Shown here in pieces: positions 17,383 to 25,301 of a DNA stretch of 64,000 nt (positions are counted from its first letter, which is position 1; every line of letters starts with the position of its first letter). The DNA is from Leclercia adecarboxylata (lineage in GTDB: Bacteria > Pseudomonadota > Gammaproteobacteria > Enterobacterales > Enterobacteriaceae). The notes beneath the pieces are model-generated. The model searched no databases. It was not told the origin of the DNA and worked only from the letters and a program-made list of their open reading frames with translations. The position numbers and the translations under genes were made by a program. The stretch covers positions 1 to 64,000 of the forward strand of contig DERO01000022.1 in the NCBI GenBank assembly GCA_002360945.1. Direction: 5' to 3'.

Positions 17383-19074
17383 TTACTCCTTCTCTTTGGC
17401 ATCCGGCAGACGCCAGAAATCGAAAAAATTAAACCAGTCGAGCGGCGACATCAGCGCAAAATGCTCCAGCCGTTGGGCATAACGGTCAACGGTCTGTTGT
17501 AACGCCTGCTGACGCTCGCCGCGCGGTAACAGCAGTGGATCGGCAAAGGTTTCGCAGTGAATGTGCAGTTGTTGCTGCTGGTGCAGGGCGTAAATCAGCA
17601 CCACCGGGCAGCGCAAAATCGACGCGAGGATAAACGGCCCTTGTGGGAACGGCGCAGGCTGGCCCATAAAGTCGCTCCATACCACGCGCCAGTTGCCGCC
17701 GCGCTGCGGATCGACAGCGATCCGATCCCCGACGATCGCCACCCATTCACCTCGATCTATCTTTTCTTTCAGCAGGATGGCGGTCTCCGGGCCCATGTTG
17801 GTCACCGGGATCAGATTCAGGCCGGCCTCTGGGGCCATCTCCTGCATGATCTGCTTAAAGCGCTGGGCATTATCACTGAACACCAGTGCATTAATGGTGT
17901 TGTGACCTTCCAGCTGCGCCAGCGCGCGGCAGACTTCCACATCGCCAAGATGGGAGGCCAGCAGCAGCTTGCCTTGCGGAGCATCAATATCCAGCGCTTC
18001 ACGCGCACCGGGGGCAAATACCACATCCTGATGAAGCTTCAGCTCGCCACGCCAGCTCGCGACTTTATCCAGCATCGCGTTGCCAAAACGCAGGAAGTGG
18101 AAAAAGCTGTTCAGGCGCGCGGGTTTTGGCAGCTGGCGCTGTTCCAGGGTTTCGCGCACCCGGGCAAGCCATTGTTGCGATGCCTGGCGTGCCGGGCGGG
18201 CTGTCAGCCAGTAGACGGCAATGACCGGCCACAGCAGGAGGGTAAAGGCCCTGCGGCCAAACAGCTGCCAGACCCGCAGCATCAGGCGCATACCGTTCAG
18301 GCCTTTCACCTCCTGCTGCTGCGCCCAGTGCTGGCTGCGGCGGCGGAATAACAGGGAAGGGATGCGCGGCAGCATGCCGAAGAAGAGCCGGGTGTGCATC
18401 CAGGAAATGCGCAGGTTGTCTTTCAGGGCATCGAAATGGGACAGACCATCCTGCGGATAGGTCACCCGGGTCGGCAGAAAATAGCTGGTATTGCCCTGCC
18501 AGTAGAGGCGCACCATCACTTCGGTGTCAAAATCCATCCGCTTGCCGAGCGGCACGCTGTTGATAACCTGTAGCGTCGGGGCTATTGGGTAGACCCGGAA
18601 TCCGCACATGCTGTCTTTGAGCTGCAATGACAGGGTTTCGATCCACACCCAGACATGGGTGACCCAGCGGCCATACAGGCGCGAGCGGGGGATCGAGTCG
18701 TCATAAATCGGCTGGCCGGAGATCAACGCCTGCGGATGGCGCTGTGCCAGCGCCAGCAGCTGCGGAATGTCTTCAATCGCATGTTGGCCGTCGGCATCCA
18801 CCTGCACCGCGTGGGTAAAACCCGCCCCGGCAGAGGCTTTCAGCCCGTGGATCACCGCTGCGCCTTTTCCGGCATTATGCGGCAGTCGCAGTAGCGTCAC
18901 CTGAGCATGATCGGCAGCCAGGCGGTCCAGTTCCTGACGGGTGCTGGCGTCGCTGCCATCGTCAACCAGGATAATCGGCAGGGCGTACGGTGCCAGGCGG
19001 GCCAACACGTTGGCCATCATCGCACCGTGGTTATAGCAGGGAATCAGGATGCAGGGATGGAAGGTTAACGACAT
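17383..19074 (-). CDS. apeJ: Fused glycosyltransferase-acyltransferase ApeJ
   Basis: Two-domain membrane-associated enzyme of 563 aa. Residues about 7-240 are a family 2 glycosyltransferase (CYNHGAMMANVLARL, VDDGSDAST, VDADGQHA metal-binding motif near 92-99). Residues about 285-550 are a lipid-A-type lysophospholipid acyltransferase domain related to LpxL/HtrB (SHLGDVEVCRAL, VGDRI, QGPFILA). A hydrophobic link is seen near 270-290. It likely joins the aryl polyene acyl chain to a sugar or lipid anchor. It overlaps apeI by 10 bp. The domain fusion is normal for these clusters. Confidence 0.9.
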   Translation of the reverse strand: MSLTFHPCILIPCYNHGAMMANVLARLAPYALPIILVDDGSDASTRQELDRLAADHAQVTLLRLPHNAGKGAAVIHGLKASAGAGFTHAVQVDADGQHAIEDIPQLLALAQRHPQALISGQPIYDDSIPRSRLYGRWVTHVWVWIETLSLQLKDSMCGFRVYPIAPTLQVINSVPLGKRMDFDTEVMVRLYWQGNTSYFLPTRVTYPQDGLSHFDALKDNLRISWMHTRLFFGMLPRIPSLLFRRRSQHWAQQQEVKGLNGMRLMLRVWQLFGRRAFTLLLWPVIAVYWLTARPARQASQQWLARVRETLEQRQLPKPARLNSFFHFLRFGNAMLDKVASWRGELKLHQDVVFAPGAREALDIDAPQGKLLLASHLGDVEVCRALAQLEGHNTINALVFSDNAQRFKQIMQEMAPEAGLNLIPVTNMGPETAILLKEKIDRGEWVAIVGDRIAVDPQRGGNWRVVWSDFMGQPAPFPQGPFILASILRCPVVLIYALHQQQQLHIHCETFADPLLLPRGERQQALQQTVDRYAQRLEHFALMSPLDWFNFFDFWRLPDAKEKE

Positions 19075-19418
19075 AAGCGAATCTTCCCGCTGCTGGCGGT
19101 GTGGCGTTGTTCACCCTCGTGACGCTGATAGCTGAAAGAGAGCATCTGACGCTCAGCGTTCCAGTCCATGGTCAGCCCCACCCGGGTGTCGGGCAGCAGC
19201 GGGGCCTGAAATTTGACGTTCTGAATACTGTGAAAGCGATAGCCCGGTGCCAGCAACGTGGTGGCGTAGTGCATCACCCAGTCGAGCTGCGCGACACCCG
19301 GCAGCAGGGGCTGCACGGCAAAATGTCCCTGGAACCAGAACAGCGCCGGATCGAGGTACAGGACGATCTCAAGATGTTGGGGATGTGCCTGGTGGCGCTC
19401 GATTTCATGGATTTTCAT
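19065..19418 (-). CDS. apeI: Aryl polyene 3-hydroxyacyl-ACP dehydratase ApeI
   Basis: Hotdog-fold FabZ-like dehydratase of 117 aa; the motif FQGHFAVQPLLPGVAQLD (about residues 28-45) contains the catalytic His of the FabA/FabZ family. It partners with ApeP. I chose the ATG at 19418 (MKIHEIERHQ) because AGGAG lies seven bases upstream; a longer start at 19448 would lack one. It overlaps apeH by 14 bp. Confidence 0.9.
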   Translation of the reverse strand: MKIHEIERHQAHPQHLEIVLYLDPALFWFQGHFAVQPLLPGVAQLDWVMHYATTLLAPGYRFHSIQNVKFQAPLLPDTRVGLTMDWNAERQMLSFSYQRHEGEQRHTASSGKIRLCR

Positions 19419-20766
19419 GAAATAACTCCTGTAACTGCGCATAGACACGCTTGTTCATGCTGTTTACCGGCATTTCATCAACGATGCGCCAGTAGCGGGG
19501 AATGGCGACCGCCTCGAGCCACGGCAGCAGGGCTCGTCGCCAGGCAAACTCCTGTGCTTTATTGCCTCGCTGGTTCAGCTGCTGTCGTGCGGCATCGTTC
19601 AATACCAGCAGCACGCCAATGCCCTGACGTCCGCCGCGCGTGACTGGCAGCGCTGCCGCTTCGCAAATGCCATCCAGCTCCAGCAAACGCTGCTCAATCT
19701 CATTGAGTGAAATGCGTTTCTCTTCGATTTTAACCACCCGGCCCCGGCGTCCGGCGATGCTGAACTGGCCCCGGGCATCAAAGTGCAGAATGTCGTCGAG
19801 CGGCAAGCCCTCAGGTTGATGGATCAGCGGTGAGGTCACACGCAGTATGTCGTCGTTGTGGCTGAAGTTTACGCCGGGGAAGGGCAGCCAGGGGCCTGCT
19901 TCTTCCTGACGATGACGCCAGGCGAGCACCCCGGTTTCAGTGCTGCCGTAAATTTCGTCCGGCCAGATGGCCAGCCAGCGATGGGTTTCGCAGACCGACT
20001 GCCATGCCAGCATCCCACCGGCGGAGATCAGCATCGCCACCGGCGGCGGTGTAAGCTGCGTGTCGAGGCGCTTGAGAAATGCCGGGCTGCTGATAAACAG
20101 GTAACGCTTATCCTGAGGCAGCGCCGCCAGTTGCTCGGCATAGTAGAGCATCGCCGCATGCAGCGGCAGTCCGAGCGCCATCGGCAACATAATGCGAAAC
20201 GTCAGGCCGTACAGGTGCTGGGGTACGACGGAGGCCACCACGCAGCAGCCGTTCAGCCGCTCGCCAAAACGGGCGGCCAGCAGTTCAATTTCCCGATCGA
20301 GCTGGGTAATGTACTTGATGACCCGGCCAGGCGCGCCGGTTGAACCCGAGGTAAAAAGTTCGACAAAACGGGTGTCATCAATGGCGGGCAGGGCAGTGAA
20401 GCCTGAGGTGCTGCGACGGGCGGAGTTAACCACCATCAGACGGCCCTGGAAGTTAAGCGTCTGATCGCTTAACACGCCACTGAACAGCGGTTGCTGTTCT
20501 TCCAGTTGCGAGACGCGGCTGTGCCCGGGGATCACCGGGGTTTTGCCCGCATGAAGCGCAGCCAGAAGGGCGACGATAAACAGATAGCTGTTATCAAAAC
20601 AGAGTGCCCAACGCTCGCCTTCCTGCTGTTGTAAGTTCGCCGTCAACGCGCTGACGTCATAGCGCAACTGCCCGAGCGTCCAGCAGCGATCGCCCAGCCA
20701 GGCGACAGGCGTGTCGTCAGGGCGGGGGGCATTCAACCACTGACTCAGGGGAAGGGGTTTATGCAT
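19405..20766 (-). CDS. apeH: Aryl starter acyl-ACP ligase ApeH (AMP-binding)
   Basis: ANL-superfamily adenylating enzyme of 453 aa that activates the aromatic starter (4-hydroxybenzoate-type acid in studied clusters) and loads it on an aryl polyene carrier protein. The phosphate-binding loop ELFTSGSTGAPGR lies near residues 136-148, the YGSTETG adenylation motif near 276, and the C-terminal domain carries GRRGRVVKIEEKR with the usual Lys. It overlaps apeG by 8 bp and apeI by 14 bp. The substrate is inferred from the cluster type. Confidence 0.9.
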   Translation of the reverse strand: MHKPLPLSQWLNAPRPDDTPVAWLGDRCWTLGQLRYDVSALTANLQQQEGERWALCFDNSYLFIVALLAALHAGKTPVIPGHSRVSQLEEQQPLFSGVLSDQTLNFQGRLMVVNSARRSTSGFTALPAIDDTRFVELFTSGSTGAPGRVIKYITQLDREIELLAARFGERLNGCCVVASVVPQHLYGLTFRIMLPMALGLPLHAAMLYYAEQLAALPQDKRYLFISSPAFLKRLDTQLTPPPVAMLISAGGMLAWQSVCETHRWLAIWPDEIYGSTETGVLAWRHRQEEAGPWLPFPGVNFSHNDDILRVTSPLIHQPEGLPLDDILHFDARGQFSIAGRRGRVVKIEEKRISLNEIEQRLLELDGICEAAALPVTRGGRQGIGVLLVLNDAARQQLNQRGNKAQEFAWRRALLPWLEAVAIPRYWRIVDEMPVNSMNKRVYAQLQELFHENP

Positions 20767-21346
20767 TGTGCTTCTCTTTTTTTATCACCCGTTGGCGCAC
20801 CAGCCACTCGGTTGCCATGACGGTTCCCATCAGGATGTAGGCAACCATCCCGTTCCACAGCGTCCAGAGTTGCATATCGCCCCGCAGCACGGTGAAAAGC
20901 GCCATGCTACCGTTAAAAATGAAAAAGCCGCACCACACCCGCGTCACGACACGGGTATAACGCACGCCTTCAGGGGGTAAATTCGGTTCCCGTAACCGCG
21001 CCAGTCGTTCCACCAGCGGCATCGCCGTCCACAGTGAGCCGCCAAACACCGCCAGCATCACGAGGTTAACGACCACCGGATACAGCAGCAGCCACTGGTG
21101 CGCTTTCAGCAGGTAACTTGCCGAGCATAAGGCAATGCCTGCCAGCGCCACACTCTGTACCACATAGCGCATGGGGCCCGCATTGTGCCGCGCCTGGCGA
21201 AAGCGGAACAGCAACAGCAACGCCATCAGCGGCAGCAACCAGTGCAGGCTGTTATGCGTCAGCCCAAAGCCAATCAGGAAGGGCCAGGCAAGCAGCATCG
21301 CGCCCGTCAACAACGGGATCGCCGGAAATGACCGTCTGCCACGCAT
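20759..21346 (-). CDS. apeG: Aryl polyene cluster membrane protein ApeG
   Basis: Inner-membrane protein of 195 aa with about five to six hydrophobic helices and a Lys-rich C-terminus (RVIKKEKHNA). It belongs to the uncharacterised COG4648-type family regularly found in aryl polyene clusters. There is no catalytic motif that I recognise. It lies 6 bp after apeF and overlaps apeH. A structural or transport role for the product is possible but unproven. Confidence 0.85.
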   Translation of the reverse strand: MRGRRSFPAIPLLTGAMLLAWPFLIGFGLTHNSLHWLLPLMALLLLFRFRQARHNAGPMRYVVQSVALAGIALCSASYLLKAHQWLLLYPVVVNLVMLAVFGGSLWTAMPLVERLARLREPNLPPEGVRYTRVVTRVWCGFFIFNGSMALFTVLRGDMQLWTLWNGMVAYILMGTVMATEWLVRQRVIKKEKHNA

Positions 21347-21352
21347 GGCGTT

Positions 21353-21607
21353 TTATGCTTCTCGCAGAAGCTGTTCAACAGCGTCTACGACGTCCTGAAC
21401 GGTACGCACCGATTTAAAGGTTTCCGGTTTGATCTTTTTACCCGTTTTCTTCTGTAGATGAACAATCATGTCGACGGCGTCGATGCTGTCGAGCTCCAGA
21501 TCTTCATACAGGCGTGCCTCTGGGGTGATGTCTTCCGGGGCGATCTCAAACAGTTTGACCAGCAGGGAGGTGACTTCCTGATAAATAGATTCTTGTTCGG
21601 TTGTCAT
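21353..21607 (-). CDS. apeF: Acyl carrier protein ApeF
   Basis: Cytoplasmic carrier protein of 84 aa. The 4'-phosphopantetheine site is the Ser in LELDSIDAVDMIV (about residues 37-49). It is acidic and helical, and the substrate of AcpT at the end of the operon. It lies next to a second carrier, apeE, 13 bp upstream. In studied clusters the two carriers split the starter-loading and extension steps; which does which cannot be read here. Confidence 0.92.
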   Translation of the reverse strand: MTTEQESIYQEVTSLLVKLFEIAPEDITPEARLYEDLELDSIDAVDMIVHLQKKTGKKIKPETFKSVRTVQDVVDAVEQLLREA

Positions 21608-21620
21608 AGCGGATCCGGGC

Positions 21621-21881
21621 TCAGGCGCGTTGGGCAGTGATGAAAGACGCCAGCGTGGCGACGGAGAAAAAGTGCTGACGCATCTCTTCGCTTTCGGCAG
21701 AGAGCACCACGCCGTACTGGTTTTTTACTGCCAGACCCAGCTCCAGGGCATCGATTGAATCGAGACCCAGACCATCGCCAAAGAGCGCTGCATCGGTATC
21801 GATATCGTCCGGAGTCAGTTCGTCCAGATTTAGCGTAGAGATAATAAGATTTTTAATTTCAAGATTGAGCGCTTGCATCAT
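21621..21881 (-). CDS. apeE: Acyl carrier protein ApeE
   Basis: Carrier protein of 86 aa with the modification motif GLGLDSIDALELG (Ser near residue 41). The ATG pair at 21881/21878 both fit; an AGGAAT ribosome site precedes them. The start lies inside the 3' end of apeD (about 20-bp overlap), so translation is probably coupled. Its DSID core matches ApeF but the flanks differ clearly, so they are not a recent duplication. Confidence 0.92.
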   Translation of the reverse strand: MMQALNLEIKNLIISTLNLDELTPDDIDTDAALFGDGLGLDSIDALELGLAVKNQYGVVLSAESEEMRQHFFSVATLASFITAQRA

Positions 21882-22674
21882 TAATTCCTGACAAAGATTG
21901 AAGACCGGATGTTAAGCGATGCTGCAGGTGCCGGTTGAGTTGCCGTGCTACCAGAGCCGGTTCTTGTACCGCCGCATCGTAAAAATCATGAATGTTCACC
22001 CGTTCACGGACATCGACCGTGAAGAAAGGTTTGTTCGGCGGTACGTCATACCACCGGCTTTGTTTGTCGAGCAGATGCTCGCTACAGTGGATAATTACCA
22101 CCCGCAGATCGCTGGCGCAGCGCACGGCAATATTGGCCGCGCCACGTTGCAGCGTGATGGCTTCGCCCACTCGCGTGCGTGTGCCTTCTGGAAAAATCAG
22201 TAACGTATCACCCTGGCCGAGCCGTTGCTGGCAGGCTTTTAATAGCGTGTCGGCTTCGCTGTTGATCAGGTAATCGGCCGCCTGAACCACCCCGCGGAGA
22301 AAGGGATTACGCAGCAGGGCGCTTTTCACCAGACAGTCTGTCTCCGGTATCACCGAGGCGATAAGCACGTAGTCGATAAGCGTGGGATGGTTCGCCACCA
22401 CCAGACAGCCGCGCTCCTGGCGCAGCACGTCGAGATTGTCAAAGCGATAATCCAGCACACCGAGAGCGCGGGCGACGGTTAAAAAGAGGCGGAAGCTGGC
22501 GGCGATACTGCGACGAGCGAGACGTCGACGGTGATGGCTATCGCGCTGCACCAGCAATAACAGATTGAACCACACCAGCGATAGCAGCAGCCCACCGAGG
22601 CCAAACAGTACGAAGCACAGGCCGGTCATAACCAGCCGCCAGCCGTGATTGAGCATGTTTTTGATGCCGTTCAT
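21859..22674 (-). CDS. apeD: Lysophospholipid-type acyltransferase ApeD
   Basis: Membrane-bound 1-acyl-glycerol-3-phosphate acyltransferase-like (PlsC family) protein of about 271 aa. The HX4D active site is NHPTLIDYVLI (about residues 94-104) and the substrate motif FPEGTRT lies near 164-170. An N-terminal hydrophobic helix anchors it. I chose the ATG at 22674 since ATGA overlaps the apeC stop; a start six codons upstream is possible. It probably transfers the aryl polyene acyl chain to a lipid acceptor. Confidence 0.88.
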   Translation of the reverse strand: MNGIKNMLNHGWRLVMTGLCFVLFGLGGLLLSLVWFNLLLLVQRDSHHRRRLARRSIAASFRLFLTVARALGVLDYRFDNLDVLRQERGCLVVANHPTLIDYVLIASVIPETDCLVKSALLRNPFLRGVVQAADYLINSEADTLLKACQQRLGQGDTLLIFPEGTRTRVGEAITLQRGAANIAVRCASDLRVVIIHCSEHLLDKQSRWYDVPPNKPFFTVDVRERVNIHDFYDAAVQEPALVARQLNRHLQHRLTSGLQSLSGINDASAQS

Positions 22675-23393
22675 TCGCGCGTCCACTGCCACTGTAGGCG
22701 TTCGCCGGATACCACAAACTGCGGATCCTGGCGCAGATAGTGTTGCAGAAACATCAGGCTCTGTGGCAGTTCGGATTCTTCGCCGCTACTACCGGGACGC
22801 GTTTCACAGCGCAGGGTATGACCGGCTTCGATGACCAGCGCCAGCGCAAATGGCCAGGTCGGCATCTTTGACGGCAGCGCGGGGTGGTAAAAATCGGGCA
22901 GGGTGCCGTCGAAATCGACCATCAACACGCGCGCGTGTCCGGCCTGTAGCAGGCTCAGTACTTCGCACAGGCCCTGCTGGAAGGTATCCAGTCCGGCGGA
23001 AAGTGACGATGAGACAATCGGTTGACGGGCAGCGATGGTAAGATTGCCCACCGCGGAGTTATGGACGGACATGGCGAAATCGGTAGGTGAAACGTCCTGC
23101 CCGGTCGCCAGCGCATGCAGGATGCGATAGTTACGCTCCAGTTCACCGTGACGACTGGTGTAGACCACGGCATCGATAGCATGTTTTCGCACCATCGACA
23201 GACCGCAATCGACCGCCAGCTTGCTGCCAGAGTTGAGGCGGCGGGCGGTCATCATCGGCAGATCGGTCAGTTTTGCCTGCGGCGCGGCAGGATCGATGGT
23301 GTGCATACCCTGCGACCATGCCTGCCACTGGCTGGCATCGCTAAGGCCTGGCGCTCTGGCTTGCCAGTCGAGAATGTTAAGTGCAAATTTCAT
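22671..23393 (-). CDS. apeC: Ketosynthase-like chain-length-factor subunit ApeC
   Basis: Short ketosynthase-like protein of 240 aa, about 60% of full ketosynthase length. At the place where the nucleophilic Cys sits in ApeO and ApeR it reads PIVSSSLSAGLDTF, with no Cys, so it cannot condense by itself. That fits a chain-length-factor role in a heterodimer with ApeO, as described for the Xenorhabdus system. Start ATG 23393; it overlaps apeD by 4 bp. The loss of the Cys and the truncation are family features rather than decay. Confidence 0.87.
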   Translation of the reverse strand: MKFALNILDWQARAPGLSDASQWQAWSQGMHTIDPAAPQAKLTDLPMMTARRLNSGSKLAVDCGLSMVRKHAIDAVVYTSRHGELERNYRILHALATGQDVSPTDFAMSVHNSAVGNLTIAARQPIVSSSLSAGLDTFQQGLCEVLSLLQAGHARVLMVDFDGTLPDFYHPALPSKMPTWPFALALVIEAGHTLRCETRPGSSGEESELPQSLMFLQHYLRQDPQFVVSGERLQWQWTRE

Positions 23394-23450
23394 CTGCGCG
23401 CGTCCGCGGTAAATCCGTAATCCAATGGCGATGCAAAAGAAGCGGTAACG

Positions 23451-24515
23451 TTATTGTTCGTTTTTCTGACATATCAACAAGGTGTGACCCACCCCGAGAT
23501 TGTCCAGCCGTTGCTCTACCCGGAAACCAGCCCTCTCCAGGTAATGGTAAAATTTCTCTACGCTGTAAAAACGACTGTTGCCGTTCGCCATACAGGTGAA
23601 ATAGAGCGAGGTGGCGTTCAGGCTAAAGGAAGCCGCTTCGAATTTTTGTGCATCCCAAAACAGTTCCATAATGCACAAACGGGCACCCGGCTTCATCACC
23701 TTCGCCACGTTGCCCAGCATAGTGACAATCTGATCCGGAGAGAAACAGTCAAGAAACTGGCTCATCCACCAGATATCGGCTTCATCCGGCAGCGTCGCGT
23801 TGCTCAGCATATCGACAGCATGGAACCCAATGCGATGAGATAATCCTGCTTTTGCGATATTTTCCCGTGCCAGCGCGATTTGCTGCGGCAGATCGAGCAG
23901 CGTAACGCTGATATTTTCATCATACTCACAGCAGCGTAGCGCCCATTTACCGGTATTGCCGCCGACATCGTACAATTTTGTCGGCGAGCTGGCGAATATA
24001 TAGGGCAATGCAGCGGTGAAAGCGCCATCAGAATAGAAGTGATCAAACGCAAACCAGCTCTGTTTAGCCTGCTCAGGCAGGAGCGACAGCGCCGGATATA
24101 TGGTCGGCCATTCGCCAAAAACAGCTAACCCGGCCGGTTTTTCCTCTTTCAGTGAATCTGCAAGGTGAAATAAACCCTGATAACAGACATCCTGGGTGAA
24201 ATCCATATTTACACGGGTCATACTGTCATGCAGCAAATAATGGCCTACTTTGGCCAGATAATATATTCCCTCTTTATGGGTAACGATCCGCCCACTTAAT
24301 CCCATATCCAGCAAGACGCTGACAGCGTATTCGTTGAGGGTGCTATTGGCGACGATCTCTTCAAGGGGCGAACCCTGTTTCCCTTGTTTATCCAGCCAGG
24401 CGAGAACCCCGGAGTTACGCAGACAAAGCGCGGTTTGAAACAGCATCGGCGCAAAAGCGATACGTTGCGCTTCCGTGATGGCATCAAGCGCGCTGAGGGA
24501 GTCCTTTTCGTACAT
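23451..24515 (-). CDS. apeB: SAM-dependent methyltransferase ApeB
   Basis: Class I methyltransferase of 354 aa with an N-terminal helical dimerisation region and the SAM-binding glycine motif YDVGGNTGKWAL (about residues 186-197), then LLDLPQQI, WWMSQFLDCF and EMLFWD-like stretches typical of O-methyltransferases. In aryl polyene synthesis it probably methylates the aromatic head group. It is separated from apeC by 57 bp and from apeA by 68 bp, the only sizeable gaps in the operon, and it is visibly richer in A+T than the downstream genes. Confidence 0.85.
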   Translation of the reverse strand: MYEKDSLSALDAITEAQRIAFAPMLFQTALCLRNSGVLAWLDKQGKQGSPLEEIVANSTLNEYAVSVLLDMGLSGRIVTHKEGIYYLAKVGHYLLHDSMTRVNMDFTQDVCYQGLFHLADSLKEEKPAGLAVFGEWPTIYPALSLLPEQAKQSWFAFDHFYSDGAFTAALPYIFASSPTKLYDVGGNTGKWALRCCEYDENISVTLLDLPQQIALARENIAKAGLSHRIGFHAVDMLSNATLPDEADIWWMSQFLDCFSPDQIVTMLGNVAKVMKPGARLCIMELFWDAQKFEAASFSLNATSLYFTCMANGNSRFYSVEKFYHYLERAGFRVEQRLDNLGVGHTLLICQKNEQ

Positions 24516-24583
24516 ATGTTGCGTAACCTTTTACTAACCAGAGTAGAGAGTATCGGGCCCATCTCGGCCCGACTTCAGGAAAT

Positions 24584-24973
24584 TTACAGCGCAGCACCTG
24601 CTGAAAGATTCAGTTGGATATCATGGTCGAGGTTATTTACCCAGCGGTTGTAATTTTTGTGGATTTTACCGTCAGCAGCATTCAGGTTGAGGCTATTTTC
24701 ATAATTGATTGAATAGCTTGTCGCAGAGTAGGTGATTTTGACTTCGGCAAAGTGGTCGCGCGCCTGCAGACGAGCTTTGATGACACCGGGACCGTTTTCG
24801 GACATCACCCATTCACGCTTCTGGCCTGCTTTCAGGATCGCGGTTTTCACCTGATCGGCAGTATGACCTGCGCTCACTGTGGTATGAACCTGATGAACAG
24901 GGGCGGTGCGAGCACAGCCGGCCAGGGCACCCATGACGGCAAATGCAGCGAACAATTTAACGATCTTTTTCAT
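24584..24973 (-). CDS. apeA: Small lipoprotein ApeA, first gene of the aryl polyene operon
   Basis: Predicted lipoprotein of 129 aa. The lipobox ALAGC (Cys20) follows a Lys-rich start (MKKIVKLF). The mature part has no motif I recognise. I chose the ATG at 24973 because AAGGAG lies directly upstream; a longer reading frame adds 22 unsupported residues. The symbol follows gene order: 18 genes stand in exact A-to-R series from here down to apeR. Its role is unknown; an outer-membrane partner of the product is plausible. Confidence 0.82.
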   Translation of the reverse strand: MKKIVKLFAAFAVMGALAGCARTAPVHQVHTTVSAGHTADQVKTAILKAGQKREWVMSENGPGVIKARLQARDHFAEVKITYSATSYSINYENSLNLNAADGKIHKNYNRWVNNLDHDIQLNLSAGAAL

Positions 24974-25301
24974 TAACAACTCCTTATCAATAAAACGATT
25001 TAAACCAGGACGTATACATTGGATTAATACCCCATTCATCCTGACGCTATCTGCACCACGCTATTATCTCAGAGACAATGTGTCTAAGTGCGGCAGGGTA
25101 TCATGAATGAGTATTCTGTTAATTAAGCTTTTTTTGACTTAAGGGAAATATGAACAAATTTTCGGATTTTTATATTTTCCCGATGAGACTATTCCACACC
25201 CTGAGTTATCAACAGTGATAAAAAAATGCCGCTATTATATAGCGGCAAAGAATCAATAGAGTGTGGAAGGCGTATAACATTACCTTTTTTAGTAGGCTGT
25301 A
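24974..25301. promoter_or_regulatory. AT-rich region upstream of the ape operon
   Basis: 328 bp with no gene. It should hold the ape operon promoter (minus strand), though no single -35/-10 pair stands out. It is AT-rich with several runs of T and A (25120-25185), the kind of DNA bound by H-NS. The yhhT terminator is inside it at 25221-25246. Confidence 0.5.
25221..25246 (-). terminator. yhhT terminator
   Basis: GCCGCTAT-TAT-ATAGCGGC stem followed, on the minus strand, by seven T residues; about 55 bp downstream of the yhhT stop. It separates yhhT from the ape operon. Confidence 0.85.
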
